From positions 1 through 64,000 of the forward strand of contig NZ_VJZR01000001.1 in assembly GCF_007097365.1 (NCBI RefSeq): a stretch of 64,000 nucleotides of DNA. The letters are read 5' to 3'. Made by a program: the position numbers and the translations under genes. Below are positions 18,202 through 27,358 of the stretch, piece after piece (within the stretch, counting starts at the first letter, position 1; each line of letters starts with the position of its first letter). Below the pieces are notes generated by a model, which did not search any database, had not been told where the DNA came from, and saw only the letters and a program-made list of their open reading frames with translations. The DNA comes from Flavobacterium franklandianum. GTDB taxonomy: Bacteria; Bacteroidota; Bacteroidia; Flavobacteriales; Flavobacteriaceae.

Positions 18202-18559
18202 TTTGAACAATCATTGCCGCTGCCATTGGAAAGAAAAACCCTAAAATAATCAATAAAGTGGAATCGTCTTTCTGTGGATAACCAATGCGTTTATACACTT
18301 GAGGCAATGCGTCTTTGCCTGCCAAATAAAAGAAATAAATATTCACAGGAAAACAACATCCTGCAAAAATTGCAATGGGTTGAGAAATAACTTCTCTTTC
18401 AGCCACAGCATTCAACACTTCGGCCACTTTTATATTCCAGTAGATAAGATACAATCCGCAGGTTATAAAACTTAAGATTAATACTAATACCGGATCAACT
18501 TTGAATACGGGAATTGGATTGTTTTGTCGGTTCCAATGTTCTGTTATTGTGTTTTCCAT
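18176..18559 (-). CDS. DUF4234-like small membrane protein
   Basis: 127 aa. The segment VLILSFITCGLYLIYWNIKVAEVLNA near 28-53 resembles the DUF4234/CD225-type pattern of a hydrophobic helix ending in YxxYW. Two more hydrophobic helices follow at about 65-85 and 100-118. Its last codons overlap the DUF2752 gene, and the two form a pair. No catalytic residue is visible and the role is unknown. Confidence 0.72.
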   Translation of the reverse strand: MENTITEHWNRQNNPIPVFKVDPVLVLILSFITCGLYLIYWNIKVAEVLNAVAEREVISQPIAIFAGCCFPVNIYFFYLAGKDALPQVYKRIGYPQKDDSTLLIILGFFFPMAAAMIVQNDINKLYN

Positions 18560-18629
18560 TCTTTTTGGTTGTTAATTGGTTTGCGTAAAAATATAAAATT
18601 TATTGAAATGATTTAAGTTTCAATTTTAA

Positions 18630-19037
18630 TTATGCTTCAATTGTACCAATTTCTTCAATTTCATCAAATTCATTTTTAGGATCTGGACCATACGAATTTG
18701 TTCCTTGATCTCCTTCAGTACAAAACAAAACAAGTAACCAAATTGAACCAATCAAAGGAATTAATATAATAAAGAAAAACCAACCGCTTTTGCCCAAATC
18801 ATGCAAACGTCTTACTGTTACTGCCAATCCAGGAACAATAACCAATAATGAATTCGCAAGATATAACCAACCATAAGGTAGTGGTTCAAAATTTAAACCT
18901 GCTACTTTGTCGATAATCATAGCAATTATGCAAACAATAATATTTGCTAAAGTGAAATACCAATACTCACTTCTTCTTGCTCTGCCATTAAAATTTGCGT
19001 AATTTTCAAAAACTACTTTTTTGTACCATTCAATCAT
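18630..19037 (-). CDS. DUF805 family inner-membrane protein
   Basis: 135 aa with the DUF805 hallmarks: NFNGRARRSEYWYF near 15-28, VTVRRLHDLGKSGWFF near 72-87, and three to four TM helices. An acidic tail ends the protein. It is probably in the same leftward transcription group as DUF4234/DUF2752, 70 nt upstream of them. Family function is unknown. Confidence 0.92.
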   Translation of the reverse strand: MIEWYKKVVFENYANFNGRARRSEYWYFTLANIIVCIIAMIIDKVAGLNFEPLPYGWLYLANSLLVIVPGLAVTVRRLHDLGKSGWFFFIILIPLIGSIWLLVLFCTEGDQGTNSYGPDPKNEFDEIEEIGTIEA

Positions 19038-19180
19038 AATTTAAAATATTTAGTTGATAACACCTACTCTTATGGATTTTCGGCTACTCCTCATTCTTTA
19101 TAAAGAACTGTATTTGAATGGCTAATATATAAAATTTACGGAAAAGTCGTGTTATTAATATGTAAATTTTTGAATTTAAA

Positions 19181-20134
19181 TTAAATATTTTTTAAATATT
19201 TTGCTTTGATTTTATCGACAATTACTTGCGCCAATCGTTCGTGGCTTTCAAATGTCCAACCAGCAATGTGTGGCGTGAGAATTACATTTTTTGCTTTCAA
19301 TAAATATAGAAAAGTATCTGGCGTGTCTTTGTCTTGAAACAGTGTTTCGAAAGATAATTTTTCATATTCCAAAACATCTAAACCAGCACCAAGAATTTTT
19401 CGTTTTTTCATCGCTTCGACCAAATCGGCAGTGACAATGTTTTTTCCTCGGGATGTGTTTATTATCCAAAACGATTTGGCGAAAGCGTTAATAAAATCAG
19501 CATTAACCATTTTATCAGTTTCGGGAGTCCAAGGAATATGCAGACTCAAAACATCGGTTTTTTGCTGAAATTCTGTGAGTGAAACTTGTCGCGCATTTTC
19601 ATCGCCCACATTTTCCAGAATGTCATAACACAAAACTTCTACTTCAAAACCTCGCAGTTTTTTGGCAAAAGATTTTCCCATATTTCCGTAACCAATGATG
19701 CCCACGGTTTTTCCGTCAAGTTCGTGACCGCGGTTTTTTTCTCGGTTCCAATTTCCTGATTTTATTTCGTTGTCGGCTTGATTCAAATTGTTGAAAAGCG
19801 ACAAGATCATTCCCAAAGTATGCTCGGCAACCGCATTTTTATTGCCTTCGGGAGCGGCAATGAGTTGGATATTTTTGGATAAAGCATAGTCACAATCGAT
19901 ACTTTCTAAACCTGCTCCAACTCGTGCAATAAATTGCAAATTGGTGGCTTTGTCCAAGAAAGCTTTGTCGATTTTGAATCGGCTGCGAATGACGATGCCC
20001 TGATAATCGTGGATTTTGGCTTCGATTTCCGCTTTGGAAGAAGTGAAATCTTCGTGGTTGGAAAATCCTGCTTGCTGCAATTGTTCCCAAAGTATGAGAT
20101 GATTGCTATCGATATGAAGGATTTTGATGCCCAT
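19181..20134 (-). CDS. D-isomer-specific 2-hydroxyacid dehydrogenase, phosphoglycerate dehydrogenase-like
   Basis: NAD-dependent dehydrogenase of 317 aa, cytoplasmic. The Rossmann motif is VGIIGYGNMGKSFAKKL near 144-160. Substrate/NAD elements include ARVGAGLESIDCDYA, NTSRGKNIV (catalytic Arg) and the terminal HIAGWTFESHERL (catalytic His). It lacks the ACT domain of long SerA. It could be a phosphoglycerate or another 2-hydroxyacid dehydrogenase; serine genes are not adjacent, so I leave the substrate open. Confidence 0.88.
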   Translation of the reverse strand: MGIKILHIDSNHLILWEQLQQAGFSNHEDFTSSKAEIEAKIHDYQGIVIRSRFKIDKAFLDKATNLQFIARVGAGLESIDCDYALSKNIQLIAAPEGNKNAVAEHTLGMILSLFNNLNQADNEIKSGNWNREKNRGHELDGKTVGIIGYGNMGKSFAKKLRGFEVEVLCYDILENVGDENARQVSLTEFQQKTDVLSLHIPWTPETDKMVNADFINAFAKSFWIINTSRGKNIVTADLVEAMKKRKILGAGLDVLEYEKLSFETLFQDKDTPDTFLYLLKAKNVILTPHIAGWTFESHERLAQVIVDKIKAKYLKNI

Positions 20135-20221
20135 AAAATATGTTTCTAAATTTGATTCACCAAAATAACAAAAAAATTGCGGTTTATCGTTTTGTTAAGA
20201 GGATTTAGTAGTTCAATTATG

Positions 20222-20229
20222 TAAATTTG
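20222..20229 (+). promoter_or_regulatory. -7 element upstream of nhaA
   Basis: TAAATTTG fits TAnnTTTG. It lies 70 nt before the nhaA start in the divergent intergenic region; the -33 partner is not clear. Confidence 0.4.
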
Positions 20230-20299
20230 TTAAATGAAAATGAATTAAATTTCCTTTCGAATCTTTCAATTTTCTCATGAAACTGTAAATAGCTTTAAA

Positions 20300-21475
20300 A
20301 TGAAATTAACAAAAACCTTTAAATCTTTCTTTGAAAGCGAAAAATCGGGTGGAATTCTGCTTCTTTGTGTAACCATTTTGTCACTTTACCTTGCCAACTC
20401 TCCCATTCAAACCGAATATATTCAGATTTGGTCTACCGAAGTTGGACATCATTCCATCACACATTGGATTAACGATGGCTTGATGGCAATTTTCTTTCTA
20501 TTGATAGGTTTAGAGTTAGAACGCGAAATTTATCAAGGGGAATTATCGAGCATTAAAAATGCTGCATTGCCTATTTTTGGAGCTTTGGGCGGAATGCTTA
20601 TTCCTGCCGGATTATTTTTACTGTTGAATTTTGGAACCATAACTCAAAACGGTGCGGGAATCCCAATGGCTACTGATATCGCATTTGCCATAGGAATTTT
20701 GTCTCTTCTGGGAAGTCGTGTACCCGCTTCCTTAAAGATATTTTTGACCGCACTAGCTGTAATTGACGATTTAGGAGCCATTATCGTGATTGCCGTATTC
20801 TATACAACCTCAATTTCTTTTATAAATTTAGCCCTTGCTTTAGGTATTATGGGGGTTTTGTTTATTCTAAATCGGATGAAAATTTACAACCTGATTCCCT
20901 ACCTGATTGGAGGCGTTGCGATGTGGTATTTTATGTTAAATTCTGGAGTTCACGCTACGATAACTGGGGTATTGTTAGCTTTTGTTATTCCTTTTGGAGA
21001 CGGAAGCAAGAAATCACCTTCCTATATTTTACAACATTTTCTACACAAACCTGTGGCCTTTGTAATTTTGCCTTTGTTTGCCATTGCCAATACGTGTATT
21101 GCTATAAATTCAGGCTGGCAAGATGGTTTAAGCCATTCTAATTCAATTGGAATTCTATTAGGGCTTGTCATTGGAAAACCATTGGGGATCTTTCTTTTTT
21201 CATTCTTAGGAGTGAGTTTGGGACTTTGTGTATTACCCAAAGAATTAAAATGGAAAACCATTATTGGCGCAGGAATGTTAGGAGGAATTGGTTTTACAAT
21301 GTCCATTTTTATTACACTTCTTGCCTTTAAAAATGACGGAGAAGAAGTGATTACCTATTCTAAAATTGCCATTTTAATTGCTTCTTTTGTTGCTGGAACT
21401 ATGGGCTACTTTTGGTTAAAATTTACTTTAAAGAAAACATCGCTTCAAAAAGTAAAACATAAAACAAAGGAATAA
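20300..21475 (+). CDS. nhaA: Na+/H+ antiporter NhaA
   Basis: Electrogenic sodium/proton exchanger of the inner membrane for Na+ and alkaline pH tolerance. The 391 aa contain about 12 TM helices. The ion-binding pair is in ALAVIDDLGAI near residues 150-160, and TDIAFAIGILSLLGSRVP precedes it. Length and landmarks match the family. It is monocistronic, ending at a strong bidirectional terminator shared with proC. Confidence 0.97.
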   Translation: MKLTKTFKSFFESEKSGGILLLCVTILSLYLANSPIQTEYIQIWSTEVGHHSITHWINDGLMAIFFLLIGLELEREIYQGELSSIKNAALPIFGALGGMLIPAGLFLLLNFGTITQNGAGIPMATDIAFAIGILSLLGSRVPASLKIFLTALAVIDDLGAIIVIAVFYTTSISFINLALALGIMGVLFILNRMKIYNLIPYLIGGVAMWYFMLNSGVHATITGVLLAFVIPFGDGSKKSPSYILQHFLHKPVAFVILPLFAIANTCIAINSGWQDGLSHSNSIGILLGLVIGKPLGIFLFSFLGVSLGLCVLPKELKWKTIIGAGMLGGIGFTMSIFITLLAFKNDGEEVITYSKIAILIASFVAGTMGYFWLKFTLKKTSLQKVKHKTKE

Positions 21476-21494
21476 TTTGCTTCGTATTAAACAC

Positions 21495-21530
21495 AAAAGG
21501 GAATTTAGTTAAAACTAAATTCCCTTTTTG
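21495..21530. terminator. Bidirectional Rho-independent terminator between nhaA and proC
   Basis: A perfect 16-bp stem (AAAAGGGAATTTAGTT and its complement) with a 2-nt loop ends in T-runs on both strands. It serves the convergent nhaA (+) and proC (-) genes. Confidence 0.9.
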
Positions 21531-21548
21531 TAATTTATATTCTAAAAT

Positions 21549-22325
21549 TTACCCTTTAATTTGTTTCAAAGAAGTCTTAATTCCTCTAATCAATGAAGAA
21601 CTGAATCCGTGCATTTCCATTTCATTCAGTCCGGCAATTGTACAGCCTTGAGGTGTTGTTACTCTGTCAATTAATTGTTCTGGATGGATGTTTTCTTCCA
21701 AAATCATTTCGGCTGCGCCTTTAACAGTTTGGGCAGAAATAGCCAATGCTGTTTTCCAGTCAAACCCTATTTCGATTCCGGCTTGCATCGAAGCACGAAT
21801 GTAACGCAAAGCAAAAGCCGTTCCGCTTGCCGCCAAAACCGTAGCTGCATCCATTAATTTTTCGTCTATAATAGGCGCTGTTCCTAAATCTTGAAAAAGA
21901 GAAACTACATTTTGGGCTTGAGTTGCATGCCTTTCGTTAAAAGCAATACAAGTTGCCGAAGCACCAAATTGAGCCGCAATATTGGGCATAATTCGAATGG
22001 CACTGTTTGAATCTCCTATTTTGTTTTGAAGCGCTTCAATTGACAATCCACTTACTCCCGAAGCGATTACTTTATTGGTAACTAAGGGAAGGATTTCGGC
22101 CAAAACAGTGTTTACCTGATATGGTTTTATGGTCAAAATAATAACATCTACATCTTGAATATTGTGTTTGTTATCTTTTGAAACGGTTACACCCAATTCT
22201 TCTAAATATAGAATGCTTGTCGTGTTTCTTCTAGTAACGGTGATTTGGTTATTTTTCGAAAATCGAGTTAATCCTAATGCTATGGAAACTCCAAGATTTC
22301 CTCCTCCAATAATGTGTACTTTCAT
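21549..22325 (-). CDS. proC: Pyrroline-5-carboxylate reductase
   Basis: Last step of proline synthesis: NAD(P)H reduction of pyrroline-5-carboxylate. The 258 aa start with the Rossmann motif VHIIGGGNLGVSIALGL. They then show IILTIKPYQV, SGVSGLSIEAL and RIMPNIAAQFG, and end with the signature TPQGCTIAGLNEME near 228-241, where family members have a Gly-Gly-Thr-rich stretch. Length is typical. It is monocistronic in context. Confidence 0.95.
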   Translation of the reverse strand: MKVHIIGGGNLGVSIALGLTRFSKNNQITVTRRNTTSILYLEELGVTVSKDNKHNIQDVDVIILTIKPYQVNTVLAEILPLVTNKVIASGVSGLSIEALQNKIGDSNSAIRIMPNIAAQFGASATCIAFNERHATQAQNVVSLFQDLGTAPIIDEKLMDAATVLAASGTAFALRYIRASMQAGIEIGFDWKTALAISAQTVKGAAEMILEENIHPEQLIDRVTTPQGCTIAGLNEMEMHGFSSSLIRGIKTSLKQIKG

Positions 22326-22349
22326 TTTTGTATATTTTCCTCTCCCCGA

Positions 22350-22368
22350 CCCTCTCCAAAGGAGAGGG
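22350..22368. repeat. Short perfect hairpin, dispersed-repeat type
   Basis: CCCTCTCC-AAA-GGAGAGGG is a perfect 8-bp stem, unusually GC-rich for this genome, between mgtE and proC. It has no T-run on the proC-proximal side. This CTCTCC...GGAGAG word is commonly seen as a dispersed intergenic repeat in Flavobacteriia. Confidence 0.6.
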
Positions 22369-22418
22369 AGCCGATATGGGAAGGTGTTAGTTTTAAATTT
22401 GTTTTTATTTCTTTTTAA

Positions 22419-23771
22419 TTAAAATCCTAAAATCAATCTTGCTATTGTAAAATAAATGAGAATTCCGCAAATATCATTGCTGGTCGTGATAAACGGCCCC
22501 GTTGCGAGTGCGGGGTCAATTCCGAATTTATCCAATAATATAGGAACAAATGTCCCGATGAGCGATGCTATAATAATTACCGAAATCAAAGCTATAGTAA
22601 CAATAATTCCTATAATAATTTCTACGTTCAGTAGAAAATGGCTTCCCAAAAACAAAATGGTGGCCAGAATTACTCCATTCAACAAACTCAAGGAAACTTC
22701 TTTTATCAATCGGTTGAATAAGGAACCGCTCAAAGTATCGTTTGCCAAACCCTGCACAATAATTGCCGAAGATTGTACGCCCACATTTCCTGCCATCGCA
22801 GCAATTAGTGGCGTGAAAAAGAATAAATTTCCGTGATTGGTCATTGCCCCTCCAAATAATCCGAGGACTTTTACAGATACAAAACCTCCCAACAGCGCCA
22901 ACACCAACCAAGGCAAACGGGCTTTTGTCAATTCCAAAATACTGTCATCGGCTTCAACATCTTGCGAGATACCGGCAGCTAATTGGTAATCCTCGGTTGC
23001 TTCGTCCTTGATTACGTCGACGATGTCATCGATGGTAATTCGACCCACCAACCGACCCATTTCGTCCGTAACTGGAATGGCTTCTAAGTCGTATTTTTGC
23101 ATAATACGAGCCACCTCAACATCTTCTGTATCGACAATTACGGAGTTTAATTTCTTGATATAAACTTCACTAATAGGTGTTTTTGACGAAGTGGTTAACA
23201 AATCTTTGAGCGACAATCGTCCTAATAACATATCCTCATCATCAACCACATAAATAGAATGCACTCTGGAGATGTTTTCGGCTTGGATTCTCATTTGCTT
23301 GATACAAATAAAAACATTCCAGTTTTCATTAACCTTAACCAATTCTTTGTGCATTAATCCACCAGCGGTATTCTCAGGATAACGCAACAAATCGACAATG
23401 TCTTTGGCGTGTTCTTCGTCTTGAAGTTCAGAAATTACTTGATCTTTTTTTAATGAAGAAAGCTCTGCAATAATATCGGCGGCGTCATTTGTTTCTAGTT
23501 CATCAAGTTCTTCTGCAATTTCTTTTGGCGAAAGGCGGTTTAGTATTTTTTCCCGTAAATCTTCATCCAGTTCTAGCAGAATTTCGGCTGTTTTTTCAGA
23601 ATCTAATACCTTAAAAAGATAAATAGCACTTTTGAAACTAAGCTTTTCGAGAATTTCAGCAATATCAGCATGGTGCATATCATTGAGCAAAACTTCCAAT
23701 TCCTTTTTGTTTTTGCCCTTGATGAATTTTTTTAATTCTTTAAAAAATCCTTTGCTGATTTTAAACTCCAT
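22419..23771 (-). CDS. mgtE: Magnesium transporter MgtE
   Basis: Mg2+-gated Mg2+ channel of the inner membrane, 450 aa. The order is the N-terminal superhelical domain (about 1-130), two CBS domains (about 135-255, e.g. [19 protein letters not shown] and [19 protein letters not shown]), then five TM helices (about 285-450) with the [14 protein letters not shown] start. The acidic N-terminal surface residues that sense Mg2+ are plentiful. Its start overlaps the rsmA stop by 11 bp, so translation is coupled. Confidence 0.96.
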   Translation of the reverse strand: MEFKISKGFFKELKKFIKGKNKKELEVLLNDMHHADIAEILEKLSFKSAIYLFKVLDSEKTAEILLELDEDLREKILNRLSPKEIAEELDELETNDAADIIAELSSLKKDQVISELQDEEHAKDIVDLLRYPENTAGGLMHKELVKVNENWNVFICIKQMRIQAENISRVHSIYVVDDEDMLLGRLSLKDLLTTSSKTPISEVYIKKLNSVIVDTEDVEVARIMQKYDLEAIPVTDEMGRLVGRITIDDIVDVIKDEATEDYQLAAGISQDVEADDSILELTKARLPWLVLALLGGFVSVKVLGLFGGAMTNHGNLFFFTPLIAAMAGNVGVQSSAIIVQGLANDTLSGSLFNRLIKEVSLSLLNGVILATILFLGSHFLLNVEIIIGIIVTIALISVIIIASLIGTFVPILLDKFGIDPALATGPFITTSNDICGILIYFTIARLILGF

Positions 23772-24540
23772 CGGCTTCTATTTTTTGGGTCAATTCGATA
23801 AATTGTTCTACGCTAAGTTGTTCCGGACGTAGGTTAAAAACTTCGTTTTCTCTTAAACCATCGGACAAATTTAGTGTTTTTAAACTATTTCTCAAGGTTT
23901 TTCTGCGTTGCTGGAAAGCGGTTTTTACGACCCTAAAAAACAACTTTTCGCCACAAGGCAAACTGTAATCTTCTTTTCTACGCAAACGCAAAACGCCCGA
24001 TTTGACCTTTGGTGGCGGAATAAAAACGTGTTCATCAACCGTAAATAAATATTCGGCATCATAAAAAGCTTGTGCCAAAACGGAAAGAATACCATAAGTC
24101 TTGCTTCCTTTTTTCTCGCAAATGCGTTCGGCAACTTCTTTTTGGAACATTCCTGCGAATTCCGGAATTTGGTCGCGAAGTTCTAATGTTTTAAATACAA
24201 TTTGCGTCGAAATATTGTATGGAAAATTACCAATAATAGCAAACTGTTTTCCTTCGAAAACTTCGTTGACATCGTATTTCAAGAAATCCTTGGAGATAAT
24301 TTTCCCGTGTAACTTTGGATAATTGGCATCAAGATATTCCACCGATTCGGTGTCGATTTCGATAACATAGGTATTGATAGGTTTTTCCAACAAATACTTG
24401 GTCAAAACGCCCATTCCTGGTCCAATTTCTAATATATCATCATAACCTTCGAGATTCAATGTGTCAGCGATGTTTTTCGCTACGCTTTCGTCTTTTAAGA
24501 AATGTTGTCCGAGGTGTTTTTTGGCTTTTACTTTTTCCAT
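23761..24540 (-). CDS. rsmA: 16S rRNA dimethyladenosine transferase
   Basis: Dimethylates two adjacent adenines near the 3' end of 16S rRNA during small-subunit maturation. The start [17 protein letters not shown] (ATG at 24540) is preferred to the longer frame from 24567, since the conserved KKHLGQHFL begins at residue 6. The SAM-binding motif [12 protein letters not shown] is near 37-48 and the catalytic motif is GNFPYNIS. The C-terminal helical domain has [13 protein letters not shown]. The rsmA-mgtE overlap indicates one operon. Confidence 0.96.
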   Translation of the reverse strand: MEKVKAKKHLGQHFLKDESVAKNIADTLNLEGYDDILEIGPGMGVLTKYLLEKPINTYVIEIDTESVEYLDANYPKLHGKIISKDFLKYDVNEVFEGKQFAIIGNFPYNISTQIVFKTLELRDQIPEFAGMFQKEVAERICEKKGSKTYGILSVLAQAFYDAEYLFTVDEHVFIPPPKVKSGVLRLRRKEDYSLPCGEKLFFRVVKTAFQQRRKTLRNSLKTLNLSDGLRENEVFNLRPEQLSVEQFIELTQKIEADGV

Positions 24541-24606
24541 ATTATTTATTTTACCGCAAAGGCGCAAGGGTTTTTTACCGCAAAGACACGAAGGCGCAAA
24601 GGTTTT

Positions 24607-24927
24607 TTATATAAAGGGTGTTTTATTGTGTTTGGTTACCGTTTCAACTGTATTTTTACTCCAAACTAACAGTCCTCTTTTTCCAATTTTAACTAATCTA
24701 TCAATATCTACATCATTTTTAGTAGCCCATTGAATCCATCTTTTAACAGAAAAACTCCAATAGATCCAACCCAAAACCATTCCAACAAGTAATGCAATTT
24801 TAAAATTCACATCAAAAAACATACTTAACCCAAATGCTGTAATAATAATAATAACTGTCACAGGCAAATTAACAAACAATTGACCTCGCAATGAAATGTC
24901 GTAATCCGAAAAATTTTTATTATTCAT
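24607..24927 (-). CDS. Small hypothetical membrane protein
   Basis: 106 aa, not recognised. Two hydrophobic helices are visible, at about 16-38 (VNLPVTVIIIITAFGLSMFF) and 44-62 (ALLVGMVLGWIYWSF). The C-terminal part is basic and soluble-looking, with VKRWIQWATKND. The gap to rsmA holds two copies of an ACCGCAAAG-type repeat word. Codon use and the position in a leftward gene string suggest a real gene. Confidence 0.65.
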   Translation of the reverse strand: MNNKNFSDYDISLRGQLFVNLPVTVIIIITAFGLSMFFDVNFKIALLVGMVLGWIYWSFSVKRWIQWATKNDVDIDRLVKIGKRGLLVWSKNTVETVTKHNKTPFI

Positions 24928-24992
24928 AATTCATAGATAAAATTGGTTTTTTATTCCCATCTAAACACTGCGACTGAAAACTAAACACTTTT

Positions 24993-25304
24993 TTAATGCT
25001 CCGAAATCAACTCCAATTCCGTTCTGAAAGAAAGCATTTTGTCTCCAAATAATTTTATTCCTTCTTCACGCAACGCTGGCGCATCTTCCAGATAATATTT
25101 TTGTAAAGTTTCCTTGCAATCCGTCGTGTATTGGACCGAATAAGTGGTTCCTCCCATTTCTTCTTCAATTAAAACGCGAGCCATTTTGGCCGAAGAGAAT
25201 TTTCCCGTCGCCAACATTTCAGGAATGTGTTTGTGTTGCATCCAAATCATCCATTGATCTTGAACGCTTTCGTGTATATTGGTGGTAACGTTGTAAATTA
25301 TCAT
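24993..25304 (-). CDS. DUF4286 family protein
   Basis: 103-aa small cytoplasmic protein resembling DUF4286: MIIYNVTTNIHESVQDQW, then the HKHIPEMLATG helix and a TYSVQYT strand, which suggests a dimeric alpha/beta ferredoxin-like barrel. No active-site residues are assigned in the family. It lies between the small membrane protein and the TPR gene on the same strand. Confidence 0.85.
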   Translation of the reverse strand: MIIYNVTTNIHESVQDQWMIWMQHKHIPEMLATGKFSSAKMARVLIEEEMGGTTYSVQYTTDCKETLQKYYLEDAPALREEGIKLFGDKMLSFRTELELISEH

Positions 25305-25388
25305 TTTTACTGTTGATTTGGTTATTTGTTTAATCGGTTAATCGTTAATTCGGTTAAACAAATAAACAGTTAACCGATTAAACATTTT

Positions 25389-27167
25389 TTAAAGATTCTT
25401 ATCTCCCCGCAATTGTCGGTATTCCTTTCGAGCATCAACAAAATAAATACTGTCTTGATGACTGAAAATTATTTTCTCATAAAGCGGCTTTGCTTTCTCG
25501 TGATCTTGTAACTTATTGTTATAAATATCAGCAGAAAAATATAAGGCTTCGTCAATATAAATTCCATCCGCGTGGTTGTCGATAATATTTTGATATTGGC
25601 TTAAAGCCAAATTGTATTCGCCTTGTTTTTCGTAAATTTTCCCCAAACGCAATAGCGTCACGGTTACAATTTGCTGTCCTTTGAAACTTTTCAAAATTGC
25701 CTGAAACTGCGCAATCGCTTCGGGATTCCTGTTTTGATACAAAAGATAATCTCCTTTGGCAAACTGTTTCAAAGCCGTTTGCGTCGAATCGGCTACTGTA
25801 TTGTCATTGATTAAAAGGAAATATTCCAAAGCATCGTTGGCAATTAATTGCGTGCTCGCCGATTTTAATTCCTTGAACTGTTTCAAAGCCCATACAAAAT
25901 CCCCTTGAAAATAACTCGTTTTGGCTGCCTTCAAACTCGCTTCGTGAGCTACTTCGTCGTTCTTTAAATTCTCTTCAATTTGCGAATAATAAATCAATGC
26001 TTGATTGAATTTTTCTTCGAAAAGCAATATATCAGCCAACTCCATTTTGGCATCAGCCGCTTCATAATCGTTCAATTGCAATTCGAGCGTTTTCTTGATT
26101 ATGGCTTTGGCTTCCTCTGGTTTTTTCAAATTAAAAGCCACGAAATGCGCCTGAATCAGTTGCAAAGATAAGCTAATTGGACTTATTTCATATTCCTTGA
26201 GCAAACCCTTCAATTCGGAATCAATGGCAGCAAAATCTTTTTCTTGTGCCTTATCTATTTTCATTTCCATCAAATAGGAATTGGCTTGGATAAGCAACTC
26301 CAAATCTTTGGTGTTTTCCAAAACAAACCCTAAAATTTCTTTAGCTGCTTCGGCATCGTCCTCCTCAATGGCGAGTTGCCCCAAATTGACGATACTGGAA
26401 AGCGATTCGGGATTGCGTTTGTACACTGCTTTTTCCTGGACAAAGGCTTTTCCAAACTCTTTTTGCTGGACATAATACCAACTCAAATATTCGTTCCAAA
26501 AAACATCCTGATTTTTCTGCGCTCTTGTAATCAATGCTTTTCGCAAGGTTTCGTTGAACTTTTCATCGCCTTCTTCGACCATAAAACGGGCCAATTGATT
26601 TTGGATTTGTATCGTATTTTGAGGGTTGGCAAAAGCTTCATCCAGAAAGGTAGAAATCATCATTTCAGTATTGCCCAATTGTCCATAAAGCAAGGCTATT
26701 TGATAATTGAAATTATACTTGGGTTCTAAAGTTGTTGCTGTTTGATAGGATTTCAAGGCATAAGCCAACAATACTTTTCTCTCGAAAGAATTGGCAATTC
26801 CATACACTTCGTTTGGATTTTTCTTGATTCTTTCTATTGCCTCGTCATAGTACTTTTTGGCGGAAGCCTCGTTCTTTTGCAACTGGAAATTATAACCCAA
26901 TTCGACCAAAAGACTGCCTTGTTTGTATTTGTCAAGCCGCTCTTTTATCAATTTTTCCGAAGCGGCGAAGTCTTGCAATTGCTGGTAACAGTCAACGATT
27001 CTAGTGAAATACAGGTAGTTTTGTGGAGTAGTTTTTAATAATTCTTCAAAACTGATTTTTGCTTTTTCGAAATCACCTTTCTCAAAATAATACTGAGCCA
27101 ATTGCTCGTTTTGCGAGAAACAAACCAATGAAAAAAACAGGGCGATATTTATAAAAAAGTATTTCAT
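25389..27167 (-). CDS. Exported tetratricopeptide-repeat protein
   Basis: 592 aa with an N-terminal signal peptide (MKYFFINIALFFSLVCFSQ). At least ten TPR-like helical pairs fill the rest, for example LAQYYFEKGDFEKAKISFEE near 23-42 and LLRLGKIYEKQGEYNLALSQ near 520-539. It is probably a periplasmic scaffold; partners are unknown. The next gene downstream is DUF4286 and the next upstream is serS. Confidence 0.88.
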   Translation of the reverse strand: MKYFFINIALFFSLVCFSQNEQLAQYYFEKGDFEKAKISFEELLKTTPQNYLYFTRIVDCYQQLQDFAASEKLIKERLDKYKQGSLLVELGYNFQLQKNEASAKKYYDEAIERIKKNPNEVYGIANSFERKVLLAYALKSYQTATTLEPKYNFNYQIALLYGQLGNTEMMISTFLDEAFANPQNTIQIQNQLARFMVEEGDEKFNETLRKALITRAQKNQDVFWNEYLSWYYVQQKEFGKAFVQEKAVYKRNPESLSSIVNLGQLAIEEDDAEAAKEILGFVLENTKDLELLIQANSYLMEMKIDKAQEKDFAAIDSELKGLLKEYEISPISLSLQLIQAHFVAFNLKKPEEAKAIIKKTLELQLNDYEAADAKMELADILLFEEKFNQALIYYSQIEENLKNDEVAHEASLKAAKTSYFQGDFVWALKQFKELKSASTQLIANDALEYFLLINDNTVADSTQTALKQFAKGDYLLYQNRNPEAIAQFQAILKSFKGQQIVTVTLLRLGKIYEKQGEYNLALSQYQNIIDNHADGIYIDEALYFSADIYNNKLQDHEKAKPLYEKIIFSHQDSIYFVDARKEYRQLRGDKNL

Positions 27168-27174
27168 TTCAAAA

Positions 27175-27358
27175 AGTGTTCAGTATTCAGTATTCAGTGG
27201 TCAGTATTCAGGGGTAGTTTTTTAGTGCTTTGTTTAATTTCGAAAACAATTATCTTCCATTCACTTATTATTACTTCCAACAAACTTATCACTGTATACT
27301 GAACACTTAATTATTTATTCAAAAAACTGATCACTGACCACTGAATACTGACCACTAA
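27175..27358. repeat. CAGTATT-type direct and inverted repeats
   Basis: Left block: CAGTATT-like heptamers in tandem (four copies, one variant). Right block: their reverse complement (CTGAATACTGACCACT word). The pair could fold into a long hairpin between serS and the TPR gene. I see no gene here. Confidence 0.7.
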